Virus record (IMG/VR): IMGVR_UViG_3300040751_001964
Coordinates: 1-49,901 of that record
Source: a virus
Direction: 5' to 3' (one strand)
Length of the DNA: 49,901 nt
The position numbers and the translations under genes are program-made. Shown piece after piece: positions 15,894 to 24,547 of this stretch (position 1 is the stretch's first letter; the number at the start of each line of letters is the position of its first letter). Below the pieces are notes generated by a model, which was not told the DNA's origin, searched no databases, and was given only the letters and a program-made list of their open reading frames with translations.

Positions 15894-17534
15894 TTAAACT
15901 ATTGGACTTGTATCAACAATCTTCCATGCCCCATTGACATACATCTCAGGGCGGTTGTTTGTTGTGTTATAAATCATATCTCCGTTTTCAGCTGTAAGTG
16001 CGTCACGTTCGGCATCAGTAAAACTTGCAAGTTTAAACGGACTTTGAGTAACTGTTACCCTAGTTGCAGCAGTTAATAATATATCACTTTCAGAAACAAT
16101 TTCTGGATCACCTATTGCTCCTGTAACTATGTCTCCATTAACTCTTAAGTCATTATTTACAATTATATCATTTTGAACAGTTAGATCACTACTCATTACT
16201 ACGGCTGGTGTTATTGTTATTGCACTCGAGTCGTCTGTATCAATAACACTTGCAGCTAGAGTAAAGTTTCCAATTTGATCTCCAGGATCTTGGAATGTAA
16301 ATGATCCAGCGCCATTAGTAGTAAGTACTTGACCGACAGTACCGTCACTTATTCCTAGATCTGTAATGGTTGTAGGAGAATCAGTAATACCATAACCTGC
16401 TAATGTAGTTGGGGTAGATGTTAAGTCTGCAAATGCAACACTAGTAAGGTAAGAACTTAAATCAGGTGGAGTATAAGTAAAAATGCCACTAATGTTGTTA
16501 TAGCTCAAATCGGCAGTGCCTACACTATTAACAACTACTCCTAAATCTGTAAGACCTATTCCTGCATCTAATACTCTATTATCAATGTAGCTTTTTACAG
16601 CAAATTCTGTAGGTAATGTTGTTGTACTTGCATCTGCTAAACTTGCATCATTTGAAAATTCGTCAACGCTAATTCCTAGTCCCATCGATAATGCTGTTAA
16701 TCCACTAAATGATGTAGGCTTATTTGTTAAATCTGCATAACTTCCACCAAATAACAATCCCTGCGTATCATTTAATTGATTTATATCAGAAGGAATAGTT
16801 GGTCTTCCAGTTAAACTTAGATATTCTCCATCAAACAATAAACTTGTATTATCAGTTAAATCGCTTAAATCAACTGGTATTGTAGGTGCATTTTCTAGGT
16901 CGCTGTAGTCTCCTGAAAATATTGCAGGTTTGTTTGAAAGATTAGCGTAGTCTCCATCAAACGCATCTTGTATTCCATACCCAGCAATCGTTGTTGGTTT
17001 ATTTGTAATGTTACCAAATTCGATTGTAGAAGCAGTGATATCTCTAAACGTAAAGTTACCAGTACCGTCTGTAATCAATGCTTGACCTGCATTACCATCT
17101 ACTATACCTGATAGATCAGTTAAGTCTGTTGGTACAGATGGTCTATTTTGTAGATCATTATAATCACCTGTATAGGATACAGTTTTTAGGTTATCTTGAT
17201 AATTTACAACATTGTTAGCAGAATTGTCTGCTAACAATTTAAACCATCTACCTGAGTGAGCATAATATAATGCGCCAGTATCTTGAACAAGCACAACTAA
17301 TCCATTATATGTATTAACGTTTATATCTTGTAAGCCGCCTACATTTGTAACACTATTACTGTGTAAAAGTTTGTTAGGACCAAAATCAATATCGTTTGAA
17401 AGTAAATTAGTTCCGTCACCTAATAAACTGTAAACTTCATTAAAGTTACTGTTTATTTTTTCGCCACCTGTTCTTAAACCGTCACCAGAACCATCATTTG
17501 GTTGTAACCCTGTATTTAAAATTTGTTTGGCCAT
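15894..17534 (-). CDS. Repeat-rich tail fibre/structural protein
   Basis: A 546-residue protein. It begins MAKQILNTGLQPNDGSGDGL, a start I recall for marine phage fibre proteins. The middle carries about six imperfect repeats of the type Y-x-x-L-x-N-x-P-T (for example YNDLQNRPS, YANLSNKPA, YSDLENAPT, YADLTNKPT), each about 30-40 residues apart, as in many phage tail fibres. The C-terminus (residues about 440-546) ends with a TERDAL-type segment and NNRPEMYVNGAWKIVD, a common fibre-tip motif. It is probably trimeric and exposed on the virion. It ends 9 bases before the protease gene and is likely co-transcribed with it. Confidence 0.75.
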   Translation of the reverse strand: MAKQILNTGLQPNDGSGDGLRTGGEKINSNFNEVYSLLGDGTNLLSNDIDFGPNKLLHSNSVTNVGGLQDINVNTYNGLVVLVQDTGALYYAHSGRWFKLLADNSANNVVNYQDNLKTVSYTGDYNDLQNRPSVPTDLTDLSGIVDGNAGQALITDGTGNFTFRDITASTIEFGNITNKPTTIAGYGIQDAFDGDYANLSNKPAIFSGDYSDLENAPTIPVDLSDLTDNTSLLFDGEYLSLTGRPTIPSDINQLNDTQGLLFGGSYADLTNKPTSFSGLTALSMGLGISVDEFSNDASLADASTTTLPTEFAVKSYIDNRVLDAGIGLTDLGVVVNSVGTADLSYNNISGIFTYTPPDLSSYLTSVAFADLTSTPTTLAGYGITDSPTTITDLGISDGTVGQVLTTNGAGSFTFQDPGDQIGNFTLAASVIDTDDSSAITITPAVVMSSDLTVQNDIIVNNDLRVNGDIVTGAIGDPEIVSESDILLTAATRVTVTQSPFKLASFTDAERDALTAENGDMIYNTTNNRPEMYVNGAWKIVDTSPIV

Positions 17535-17537
17535 TTA

Positions 17538-18005
17538 TTATTCTCCGTCCCAGGTAATTGTATCTGAATCAAATGTAAATCCAGTGCTACTAAAGTTTTT
17601 CGAACTACCAATATTTATAACTATAGGCGCAGGAGTACCTTCAATAATATTTCTTGATTCAAATTTAGAAGTTGTTTTTTCTTTTTTAAATCCTACAACA
17701 CTTGTCCTTTTTCTATTATAATTAAGTACTTCAGCAACTACATAGGTTAACTGGGCATTATCTATACCTTTTAATGTATCTAATAAACTAAAAACTTTTA
17801 TTCCGTCTGTTTTTGCTTGATTTAATAATGTAATACTAACAGCCTTTGCTGCTGTTTTGTCAAAACCTCTACTTGTAAAAAATCCTTCTACTGCTGTATA
17901 CTCATTATCATTAAAATTTATATTAGACGTAAAATAAGTGTCGAAATATAACTGTATATCTCTATCTGATCTTTTTGATATATTTTTTATAGGTAACCCG
18001 CTCAT
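17538..18005 (-). CDS. Conserved phage structural-region protein, unknown
   Basis: A 155-residue protein beginning MSGLPIKNISKRSDRDIQLYFD. The first 110 residues are helical with DTLKGIDNAQLTYVVAEVLNYNRKRTS; the last 45 are beta-rich. I recall homologues in T4-like cyanophages at this position, but no named function. It overlaps the upstream tail-tube-like gene (ATG inside its end) and is followed after 3 bases by the fibre gene, so it is a tail or baseplate candidate. Confidence 0.65.
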   Translation of the reverse strand: MSGLPIKNISKRSDRDIQLYFDTYFTSNINFNDNEYTAVEGFFTSRGFDKTAAKAVSITLLNQAKTDGIKVFSLLDTLKGIDNAQLTYVVAEVLNYNRKRTSVVGFKKEKTTSKFESRNIIEGTPAPIVINIGSSKNFSSTGFTFDSDTITWDGE

Positions 18006-19225
18006 ACTGCATTTTCCAATACTTGTCTTCTATACGATTCTCGTTGTGTTTCTGATAAAGACGACCATGCAATCGAAATACCATTAGTCCCACCGGAACC
18101 ACCGTCCGCTAAGAAATCATTTTTAAATTGTTGTTTTGCTAAGTTATCTAACTCAGCAGGATTATTTTGTAAGTCTAATCTGTTGAGTGTGGTAGAACTT
18201 GAAGAATTAGTTACAGATACTGCTTGTGCAGATGCTATATTTTGTATGCCTCCAGTTCCTTGATTTTTAGGAAAATTATAATTTGATAATCCTCCTACAA
18301 TAGGTGATTTAGAAACTAAATTTGTTAAACTAAAATTAGGGTTAGTTGGAATATTAGATAATGATGTTTGATTTTGGTCGAAGTCTTCTGGTTGTGTATT
18401 ATTATAATTTCTGTTGTCTTGTGCTATAAGATCTGTTCCACTTGTATCTGTATTATCTTTATCTATTGCTAATATACTAGGTCTACTATCGTAATGCACA
18501 GATCCAAATCCTGTTGGTTCGCCATCGTCGCCAATAGTAACAGTACCTCTATCATAATGTACAGCTTCGTATTGAATTGTAATTGTATTTTGCATAAATG
18601 AATTATCACTACTATCAAGATTGTCATGTTGCCAGTTAGTAATAATCGGATTTACTAAGGTGTATGTAGTAAATTGAGATCTTGATAATTGACTTAATTG
18701 TATATTCCTAAAAAATGGAACACTAATATTATTATCTAAGCCATATCTAAACTGATGTCTAGCAGAACCTTTAAATGTGTTATCGCCATCTAACTTACTA
18801 TATGCTCCTGGTTGATCTCCATGCCAGGCGTCTGCATAATAAAAACGGTAGTAGGCTTCTAATAATGCACTGGTTATTCCATGATTATCGTCATGAAAAG
18901 TAATTGTAATAGGATCATATTGAATTTGTGTCTGTATATTTTTTTTCCTATTGTACTTATTTCTTGTTTCTACTTGTGCTGTGTAGCGAGGTAAGTCTGC
19001 TGTTTTAACTAGCATTCCAATTTCAGTTGTATATTTCTGTGTTAAAGATCTTAACACATTACCTACTGATGGATCTAAAGCAAAAAAACAATGATATAAG
19101 AATCTTGTTTTAGGTGCAAATTTTAAATTATTATTTAAAAATAATCGACTGGCATGATTATAATCACGTAAAGTGACACCATCTTGCTTCGAATTTAGAT
19201 TGTCTGAATATGCTCTACTTGCCAT
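18002..19225 (-). CDS. Tail-tube-fold structural protein (gp19/gp54-like)
   Basis: A 407-residue protein. Residues about 38-230 have the layout of the T4 tail-tube and tube-initiator fold: FLYHCFFALDP, then MLVKTADLPRYTAQVETRNKY near residues 71-91, QYDPITITFHDD near 101-112, and NTITIQYEAVHYDRG near 213-227. These mirror the strands of gp19 and gp54. The C-terminal 170 residues are low-complexity Asn/Ser/Thr-rich. It may be the baseplate tube initiator (gp54 equivalent) or another tube-like component. It starts a transcript at a late promoter 5 bases upstream of its ATG. Confidence 0.65.
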   Translation of the reverse strand: MASRAYSDNLNSKQDGVTLRDYNHASRLFLNNNLKFAPKTRFLYHCFFALDPSVGNVLRSLTQKYTTEIGMLVKTADLPRYTAQVETRNKYNRKKNIQTQIQYDPITITFHDDNHGITSALLEAYYRFYYADAWHGDQPGAYSKLDGDNTFKGSARHQFRYGLDNNISVPFFRNIQLSQLSRSQFTTYTLVNPIITNWQHDNLDSSDNSFMQNTITIQYEAVHYDRGTVTIGDDGEPTGFGSVHYDSRPSILAIDKDNTDTSGTDLIAQDNRNYNNTQPEDFDQNQTSLSNIPTNPNFSLTNLVSKSPIVGGLSNYNFPKNQGTGGIQNIASAQAVSVTNSSSSTTLNRLDLQNNPAELDNLAKQQFKNDFLADGGSGGTNGISIAWSSLSETQRESYRRQVLENAV

Positions 19226-19230
19226 ACTAA

Positions 19231-19238
19231 TATTTATC
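19231..19238 (-). promoter_or_regulatory. Late promoter GATAAATA, 5 nt before ATG 19225
   Basis: The minus-strand octamer ends exactly 5 bases before the start of the tail-tube-like protein. There is no ribosome-binding site. It lies just downstream of the gp19 terminator, so it restarts transcription. Confidence 0.75.
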
Positions 19239-19263
19239 TATATTAGTAATGTGCGTAGATAAT

Positions 19264-19289
19264 AAAAAAGGGGACATAAAGCCCCCTTC
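19264..19289 (-). terminator. Rho-independent terminator after gp19
   Basis: On the minus strand, AAGGGG and CCCCTT form a stem around a 9-base loop and are followed by a T run. It closes the gp18-gp19 transcript. Confidence 0.85.
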
Positions 19290-19309
19290 TCTAATTGTCT
19301 TAAAAAATA

Positions 19310-19936
19310 TTAAGATCCACCGCCAGTGATAAGCGAACCTGTACCGCGTGGTACGCTTACACCAATGCCGCCTTCTGCATCTGTTTGAATTGCATTGTCG
19401 TACTGCATTTCTAAAGTAACAGTAACTGGTTCATTGTTTTGATATGCTAAAGTGTTATAATTAGCATTGGTAATAAAACAACCATATAGTTCAAATGTTT
19501 CTAAAACATTTGGAGTATATACACCGTTACCACCGTCTAGTATTTCAATACGTGTAGTAAACTTGTAATCTTGTCCTGATACTGGGCTTGATTGTTCCAT
19601 GAAATCAAACTGTTTCTGTAATTGTTCGCCAACTAGTTTTTGAACTGCATTGTTTACATCTTCACGTAAGTTAAGTGTAATTGGATTCCATGTATGCTTT
19701 CCAGCTAAGTATGCTTTCGAGTTATACGCATGAATCTCCATTGGTTCAAATGCAACTGTTGGTCTAGTTACATCTACAACTTGTTTCGTAAGTTCCGTTG
19801 TCGGTGTTGATACACCAAAGTTTTCCAGCGACACTCTAAAGCGGTACTGGAGCTTCGGCATCAACAGGCCCTGGCTAGCAGCACTATCGCCGCTTGCTAG
19901 TGGAACTGTTATTTTTGATAATGATGAGATTGCCAT
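19310..19936 (-). CDS. 19: Tail tube protein gp19
   Basis: A 208-residue protein, near the 163 of T4 gp19 with an N-terminal extension and a Gly/Ser-rich tail. The characteristic segments are PKLQYRFRVSLENFG near residues 27-41, VTRPTVAFEPMEIHAYNSKAYLAGKHTW (starts near 55), and PITLNLREDVNN near 84. It polymerises into the inner tube for DNA passage. A good ribosome-binding site (AGGAGC) and a late promoter upstream suggest strong late expression, and a terminator follows. Confidence 0.93.
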   Translation of the reverse strand: MAISSLSKITVPLASGDSAASQGLLMPKLQYRFRVSLENFGVSTPTTELTKQVVDVTRPTVAFEPMEIHAYNSKAYLAGKHTWNPITLNLREDVNNAVQKLVGEQLQKQFDFMEQSSPVSGQDYKFTTRIEILDGGNGVYTPNVLETFELYGCFITNANYNTLAYQNNEPVTVTLEMQYDNAIQTDAEGGIGVSVPRGTGSLITGGGS

Positions 19937-19958
19937 TTAATTTGCTCCTAGTTAATAG

Positions 19959-19966
19959 TATTTATC
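19959..19966 (-). promoter_or_regulatory. Late promoter GATAAATA before gp19
   Basis: A minus-strand octamer overlaps the gp18 stop codon and lies 22 bases before the gp19 ATG; the leader contains AGGAGC. Confidence 0.7.
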
Positions 19967-22900
19967 ATCCCGCCGATGCTATCTCGCCTGTGTTTTTAAG
20001 TCTTAATGGAATGTATATAAATTCAATTGACTTAACAGGTTCTATAGCAATATCTACGTAAAGTTCATTACGATCGATTCTCGAAGGTGTATTGTTTGTC
20101 TCGTCACATACAACTAAGAAGTCATACAGTGCTCTTTGACCTACAAGTTCTAATAGTAAACTTTCAACTTGTTGCTTAATCTCATCTCTAGTGATCTTGT
20201 CATTAGGTTCAAAGATATAAGGTTTTGCAAGACTGTTTAGTTGGCTACGTAAGTATACAACTAATCTTGCAACGTTGATTCTATCTAAAGAACTTGCACC
20301 TCTTGCACGAGTTTTTTGTCCATAGTTAACAAGGCCTGCACCTGTGATAAATGTAATTGGATTAACACTTTGTGCATAAAGTGTGTCTCTTTGTCCTTCA
20401 TTAAGTGCTACACTTACAAATTCTCCTTCGCTATTAATATAGCCTGTTGAACTTGCATTAGTAATGCCGCCACGTCTTGTACCTGCTGGTGCAAACCATG
20501 GATAAGAAACTTGATCGCTTAGTGCAATAGTTCTTAGCATCATGTGGCTTGGTGGAACAACTACATTGTTACCTGCATTGTCGCTTGTAAAGCCCCATGG
20601 GTAAAATACACCTAAGTATTCATCATTAGTAACAAGTCCGGTGTCGTTATCTTCGACTGCTACACGAACATTAGTTGCCCATTCATTTAATGAAGTTGCA
20701 TCAGGTAGTAATCTTGCTGGTGAATCACCTACAACAAATGCTGTTAATCCTCTATCAGCATTAAGAGTAATTAATTCTCCAATTAATTCTGAATAACCTG
20801 GTGCTGCAATTAGGTTAAATCTGCGAGCATCTTCGTTTCTAATTTCGTCGTTGCTGTTAACAACTGCTTGTAGTGCTTGTACAACAACTTTACGTTGTGC
20901 TTTACGCCCAAAGCTACCTGACCCATCTTCATTATTTCCGCTTACTGTAACCCAACGATCTTTTGCATAACCAGACATAAGTTCATCATTAAATCTTGCA
21001 TTAATGTCATTTACATCAATATAATTTTTATTGAATTGTTTTACGTTAAATCCGCTTCTGCGAGTATTGAATAACAGTGTTCCTTTTGGATACAGTGCTG
21101 GGTCTGGAGCATCTGGATCTAAGTAATTACTAGTAAGTAATGATTTAATAGTTGCTTTTGTGTTGCCTGTAGCACCACTAGATCCGTAACGTGCATCAGC
21201 AAATAAGATACCATTTTCTGTAGTTTGATCTCCGTTGTCTACAAGTGCCCATGTATCTGTAGCTTTCTTGTAGCGATAAATTACAGGATAGTTTTCTAAG
21301 TCTGAAGTATCTAACCATAAGTCACCGTCAACTAGTGCAGCACCGTCTGATTGTACAGTTGGTTGACTTGCACTTACAATTGGTCCGTTTACATCAGTAG
21401 GATCAGTTAGCGAATATACTGGGCTAGTACTGTCTTTATAGCCTACCCATACACTACCGTTATTGATCATAACATCAACTTCGTCAACAATTGAATTGTA
21501 CCATAATGTTCCCTCAGTTGAAGCTTGTGTAACTTCTGTAGCAGATGCAGTATAGCTTAATTCTTCCCAGTTACTTGCACGATATTGTTTTTGTACTGCT
21601 ACACTATTATCTACACCAGGTTCTGCAGAAACAAATCTTGTTCCTGTTTTTGCTGTGTAGTTATATTCTGAAATACCTAAACGAGAAATAACATCGCCGC
21701 CTGGGCTATCAGTTCTTTCTGTAAATCTAATTTCTCCGCCAGCGGAATGTTTGATTACAATTCTGTTACTCGAATCTACTTCAGCATTTACATACGGTAT
21801 TTTAGCACTTGTAATTGCTTCAGCAATTGCTGCTGCTAAAGCTGTAGCATCTAAACTGCCTGGAAAATCGATACTTGTTATACCCGGTGCTGTTGCACCA
21901 CTGAAAGTATCTGATCCTGGAGATGTTGATTCAATATCAAATTTGTAATTGCCTAATGGAAAACTAGTTGTGTCTATTATTCCTGAAGTAACTGTTGTTG
22001 CTCCAACTGCTCCTCTACGTAATACTTTAAAAGTTGCTAAAGGAACTGTATCTCCTGCAACATTACTGTTTACATACAAGTCGCCGATGTTTAAAGAATC
22101 ACCGCCGCCTGTTCTATCTAACTCTAATAAAGCAGCTTCTGCTGTAGGATAAATTGGAGCTTCAACAGAATCCCATAGTGCTGTATTTGAATTCCAAAGT
22201 TTTACTCTCCAGCGAGCACCTAAATTAGGAGTAGTAGTTTTTAACCAAACACTACCTGTTGCTCTACCATTATATCCTGAAGTTGTTTTAAAGCTATCAG
22301 GAACATTTGTGTGCTTACTAATTTGTAATAGTGGGGGTAAATATGTTCCGGCTGTTATGCCTAATTCTGTAAGTGCTACTATATCTCCACCTGTGCCTGC
22401 TGCAATAACAATTTCGCCTGCTTGTGTACTGTCGCCTGATCCTGAGCTTGTACCATCGCTGTATAACTCAAGTTCGCCGTTTACTTCTTCTGCACTAACG
22501 CCTGAAATTGATAAGCCATTAATTGTAGTAGCTAATGTAGCAATACTACCACTAACGTTCACTGTAGTACCGTTAATTGTCATTGTCGCACTTGTAAGTG
22601 TTCCTGTAGTTTTAGAACTTGTAATAGTTGGCCAAGATTCTTGCCAACCGTCGCTACCAACTTCAACCCAACCTGTTGTAGCTCTATACCAAATTCTGTT
22701 TATTGTTGAAACTGAAACTACAGCATAATCACCTATTGTGCCTACACTGTTTTTAGGAGCATACGGTGCGCTTCCTGATGTTTGGTTAACATCTGTAATT
22801 ACCAATGGAACTTTGTTTGTAAATGTTTGACCACCGGTTGTACTTTCTGCGTTGTTATTCCATTCTTGAATACCGTATAATGACGCTGTAGTATCTAACC

Positions 22901-23306
22901 AATATGTTCCATCTTCTGGATTAGCAGTAGGTGTGTCAGATCTTGGTGTTAGTTGTCCTAAGTCTACATCTGCTCTTACTACCCATGCTCTGTTGCTTAC
23001 TCCTAAGTACGAGTATGCTGCTTGTAAGCCGTATTCATTTAGTTCAGAACCATGAATTGGACTGTTGTTTGTGTCTACTTGGAATGTAGGATCGCCAAAT
23101 GTTTCAGCTAGGTCGCGCTGCGATGTAAGCAAATATGGTTTACCAGCATTTGCCTTTAGTGTGCCTACCGCAGTACCCGAACCTGAAGCATTTAATTTAT
23201 TTTGTGCCGATGCTACAAAAATTACTGGTACTGTACCTGGTTCAGCGGGTGTGTAGAAACTTTCATCTACTACGCTAACCTGTACACCTGGTGATGTTAA
23301 TGCCAT
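19965..23306 (-). CDS. 18: Tail sheath protein gp18 (extended)
   Basis: A 1113-residue contractile sheath protein; T4 gp18 is 659. The N-terminus MALTSPGVQVSVVDESFY is the typical sheath start with the PGV motif. The C-terminal core (residues about 800-1113) includes DRGLTAFVVGDSPARLLP, PPSHMMLRTIALSD and FEPNDKITRDEIKQQVESLL, and ends with YVDIAIEPVKSIEFIYIPL. Residues about 135-700 contain several beta-rich insertions (for example repeated DGTYWLDT/GDLWLDTSD-type elements), probably exposed on the outside of the sheath. An AGGAG ribosome-binding site precedes the ATG. Confidence 0.93.
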   Translation of the reverse strand: MALTSPGVQVSVVDESFYTPAEPGTVPVIFVASAQNKLNASGSGTAVGTLKANAGKPYLLTSQRDLAETFGDPTFQVDTNNSPIHGSELNEYGLQAAYSYLGVSNRAWVVRADVDLGQLTPRSDTPTANPEDGTYWLDTTASLYGIQEWNNNAESTTGGQTFTNKVPLVITDVNQTSGSAPYAPKNSVGTIGDYAVVSVSTINRIWYRATTGWVEVGSDGWQESWPTITSSKTTGTLTSATMTINGTTVNVSGSIATLATTINGLSISGVSAEEVNGELELYSDGTSSGSGDSTQAGEIVIAAGTGGDIVALTELGITAGTYLPPLLQISKHTNVPDSFKTTSGYNGRATGSVWLKTTTPNLGARWRVKLWNSNTALWDSVEAPIYPTAEAALLELDRTGGGDSLNIGDLYVNSNVAGDTVPLATFKVLRRGAVGATTVTSGIIDTTSFPLGNYKFDIESTSPGSDTFSGATAPGITSIDFPGSLDATALAAAIAEAITSAKIPYVNAEVDSSNRIVIKHSAGGEIRFTERTDSPGGDVISRLGISEYNYTAKTGTRFVSAEPGVDNSVAVQKQYRASNWEELSYTASATEVTQASTEGTLWYNSIVDEVDVMINNGSVWVGYKDSTSPVYSLTDPTDVNGPIVSASQPTVQSDGAALVDGDLWLDTSDLENYPVIYRYKKATDTWALVDNGDQTTENGILFADARYGSSGATGNTKATIKSLLTSNYLDPDAPDPALYPKGTLLFNTRRSGFNVKQFNKNYIDVNDINARFNDELMSGYAKDRWVTVSGNNEDGSGSFGRKAQRKVVVQALQAVVNSNDEIRNEDARRFNLIAAPGYSELIGELITLNADRGLTAFVVGDSPARLLPDATSLNEWATNVRVAVEDNDTGLVTNDEYLGVFYPWGFTSDNAGNNVVVPPSHMMLRTIALSDQVSYPWFAPAGTRRGGITNASSTGYINSEGEFVSVALNEGQRDTLYAQSVNPITFITGAGLVNYGQKTRARGASSLDRINVARLVVYLRSQLNSLAKPYIFEPNDKITRDEIKQQVESLLLELVGQRALYDFLVVCDETNNTPSRIDRNELYVDIAIEPVKSIEFIYIPLRLKNTGEIASAG

Positions 23307-23342
23307 TTTTTATCTCCTGTTGGATGGGTTATCTATTATATG

Positions 23343-23350
23343 TATTTACC
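23343..23350 (-). promoter_or_regulatory. Late-like promoter GGTAAATA before gp18
   Basis: A variant late octamer on the minus strand lies 36 bases before the gp18 ATG at 23306. A TATAAT hexamer (23333-23338) lies just downstream of it, so the exact promoter type is uncertain. Confidence 0.45.
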
Positions 23351-23405
23351 AATTAGCAAGAAAAATATACTACAAACACTGGTAAAAAAGGTACCAAAAA
23401 GGTGT

Positions 23406-23413
23406 GGTAAATA
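23406..23413 (+). promoter_or_regulatory. Late-like promoter GGTAAATA, 4 nt before ATG 23418
   Basis: A plus-strand variant late octamer followed by CAAT and the ATG of the HNH gene. This is the same layout as at gp17. Confidence 0.45.
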
Positions 23414-23417
23414 CAAT

Positions 23418-23753
23418 ATGAGACCTTTATGCAAGTGCGGTAACAGACCTGCTGCTATTAATTATAAAAAAGATGGTAAAACTTACTATAGAAGTTTGTG
23501 CGAACGCTGCTTACGTAACGGAATAGGTCATGGTATTCCTAAATGGAAAAAAGCAGGATATATTAAAAAAGATACTTGCGAAAAATGCGGATTTAAATCT
23601 AAGCATTCAGAACAATTTAACGTTTTTCATATAGACGGAGATTTAAACAACTGTCGTCCAACTAACCTAAAAACTATTTGTGCTAACTGTCAGCGTATTC
23701 TTCAAAAACACGGGGTGCGTTGGAAGCAAGGTGATCTAGTCCCCGATTTCTAA
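23418..23753 (+). CDS. HNH-like zinc-finger protein
   Basis: A 111-residue protein using the ATG at 23418. A longer frame from 23340 adds 26 residues with no similarity and would place the promoter inside the gene. Two four-Cys sets are visible: C5, C7, C28, C31 and C54, C57, C88, C91. Between them FHIDGDLNNCRPTNL carries the His-Asp/Asn core of HNH nucleases (H71, N83). I recall a conserved cyanophage protein with this architecture. It may nick DNA or bind nucleic acid. It is the only plus-strand gene in this stretch, and its 3' end overlaps the convergent dNMP kinase gene by 71 bases. Confidence 0.7.
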   Translation: MRPLCKCGNRPAAINYKKDGKTYYRSLCERCLRNGIGHGIPKWKKAGYIKKDTCEKCGFKSKHSEQFNVFHIDGDLNNCRPTNLKTICANCQRILQKHGVRWKQGDLVPDF

Positions 23754-24243
23754 AGATAGTACGAATTAAAGTATCAACATTCTTTTGCAATCTTTTTAAG
23801 TCGCCATTGTTATCAATTGTATAATTGCACATCCATTGTTCAATACTCATAGAGCTCGGATCTTCTGTGGGCAAATGATCTGTACGATCTACCCAAATAG
23901 CATAATCAAAAATTTCTTCGTTCTGCATTGCAAAGAATTCACGTTTGTTACGCAAACCGCAGTAGATGTTATTTTGTGCAAATAGATTGCGTCCAAGACG
24001 TGCTAAATCGTCACGACAATAATCGTGTATCATATTATACCATTCAGTACGATGATTATGGCGATCTGCATAACATTCTTCTTCGTTTGCATATCCGTAC
24101 TCGTGTTTTAGTTCTTCAAATATAAAAAGCTCTGAACAGAACTTAGAACTTGATTGAAATGTATAACCATACTTTTCTAGCATTTCACAGACGGTATCTT
24201 TGCCATGCCTGCCGTGTCCAACAACAAGTAGTTTAGGTAACAT
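23683..24243 (-). CDS. Deoxynucleoside monophosphate kinase-like P-loop protein
   Basis: A 186-residue P-loop kinase-like protein. The Walker A is GHGRHGKDT at 9-17, a form used by phage dNMP kinases (T4 gp1 type), with LID-like Arg-rich segments (DRHNHRTEWY; DDLARLGRNLF) and DYAIWVDRTDHLP as the second core strand. It would phosphorylate dNMPs to feed DNA synthesis. The gene has its own sigma70-type promoter, consistent with early expression. Its last 23 codons overlap the HNH gene on the other strand, so the C-terminal end may be less conserved. Confidence 0.75.
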   Translation of the reverse strand: MLPKLLVVGHGRHGKDTVCEMLEKYGYTFQSSSKFCSELFIFEELKHEYGYANEEECYADRHNHRTEWYNMIHDYCRDDLARLGRNLFAQNNIYCGLRNKREFFAMQNEEIFDYAIWVDRTDHLPTEDPSSMSIEQWMCNYTIDNNGDLKRLQKNVDTLIRTIFRNRGLDHLASNAPRVFEEYADS

Positions 24244-24271
24244 AAATTATCCTTTGCACAATATACTTTAC

Positions 24272-24300
24272 AGTATATAGAATAATTACGTTTTTGTCAA
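24272..24300 (-). promoter_or_regulatory. Strong sigma70-type promoter of the dNMP kinase gene
   Basis: On the minus strand TTGACA (24295-24300) and TATACT (24272-24277) are spaced by 17 bases. The -10 box is part of an inverted repeat ATATACT-TTAC-AGTATAT (about 24261-24278). It lies inside the end of the small ORF upstream. Confidence 0.8.
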
Positions 24301-24510
24301 GTATTTTTTACTTTTTTTGGCTTGTAGTTCTGCCCAGGCTGCTTCAAAACCAAGTGTGCTATACTCAGCTCGTTCACAATTACCCCATAATCTAGTCATG
24401 TAGGAATCATATGTTTTTTCAATATCTTTTTCGCTCCATGATTCTGGGATAAGGTGACCTTTAACCATCCAGTACAAACGATTTGCTTCTTTGTGTTGAA
24501 AGTATGTCAT
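24286..24510 (-). CDS. Small hypothetical protein
   Basis: A 74-residue basic, Trp- and Tyr-rich protein (MTYFQHKEANRLYWMVKG...), with a charged Lys-rich end. No domain is recognised. The reading frame lies between gp13 and the dNMP kinase, and its end overlaps the kinase promoter. A late-like motif ends 4 bases before the ATG. Confidence 0.6.
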   Translation of the reverse strand: MTYFQHKEANRLYWMVKGHLIPESWSEKDIEKTYDSYMTRLWGNCERAEYSTLGFEAAWAELQAKKSKKYLTKT

Positions 24511-24527
24511 ACTGTATTTACAGTATG
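24508..24527. repeat. Perfect 20-bp inverted repeat over the start of the small ORF
   Basis: CATACTGT-AAAT-ACAGTATG (read on the minus strand) has an 8-base stem and includes both the ATG at 24510 and the late-like TGTAAATA (24515-24522). It could be an operator or mRNA hairpin that hides the start codon. Similar half-sites (TATACTGTA) occur at the dNMP kinase promoter. Confidence 0.55.
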
Positions 24528-24547
24528 TTTAGATTATAGCGTTAACA

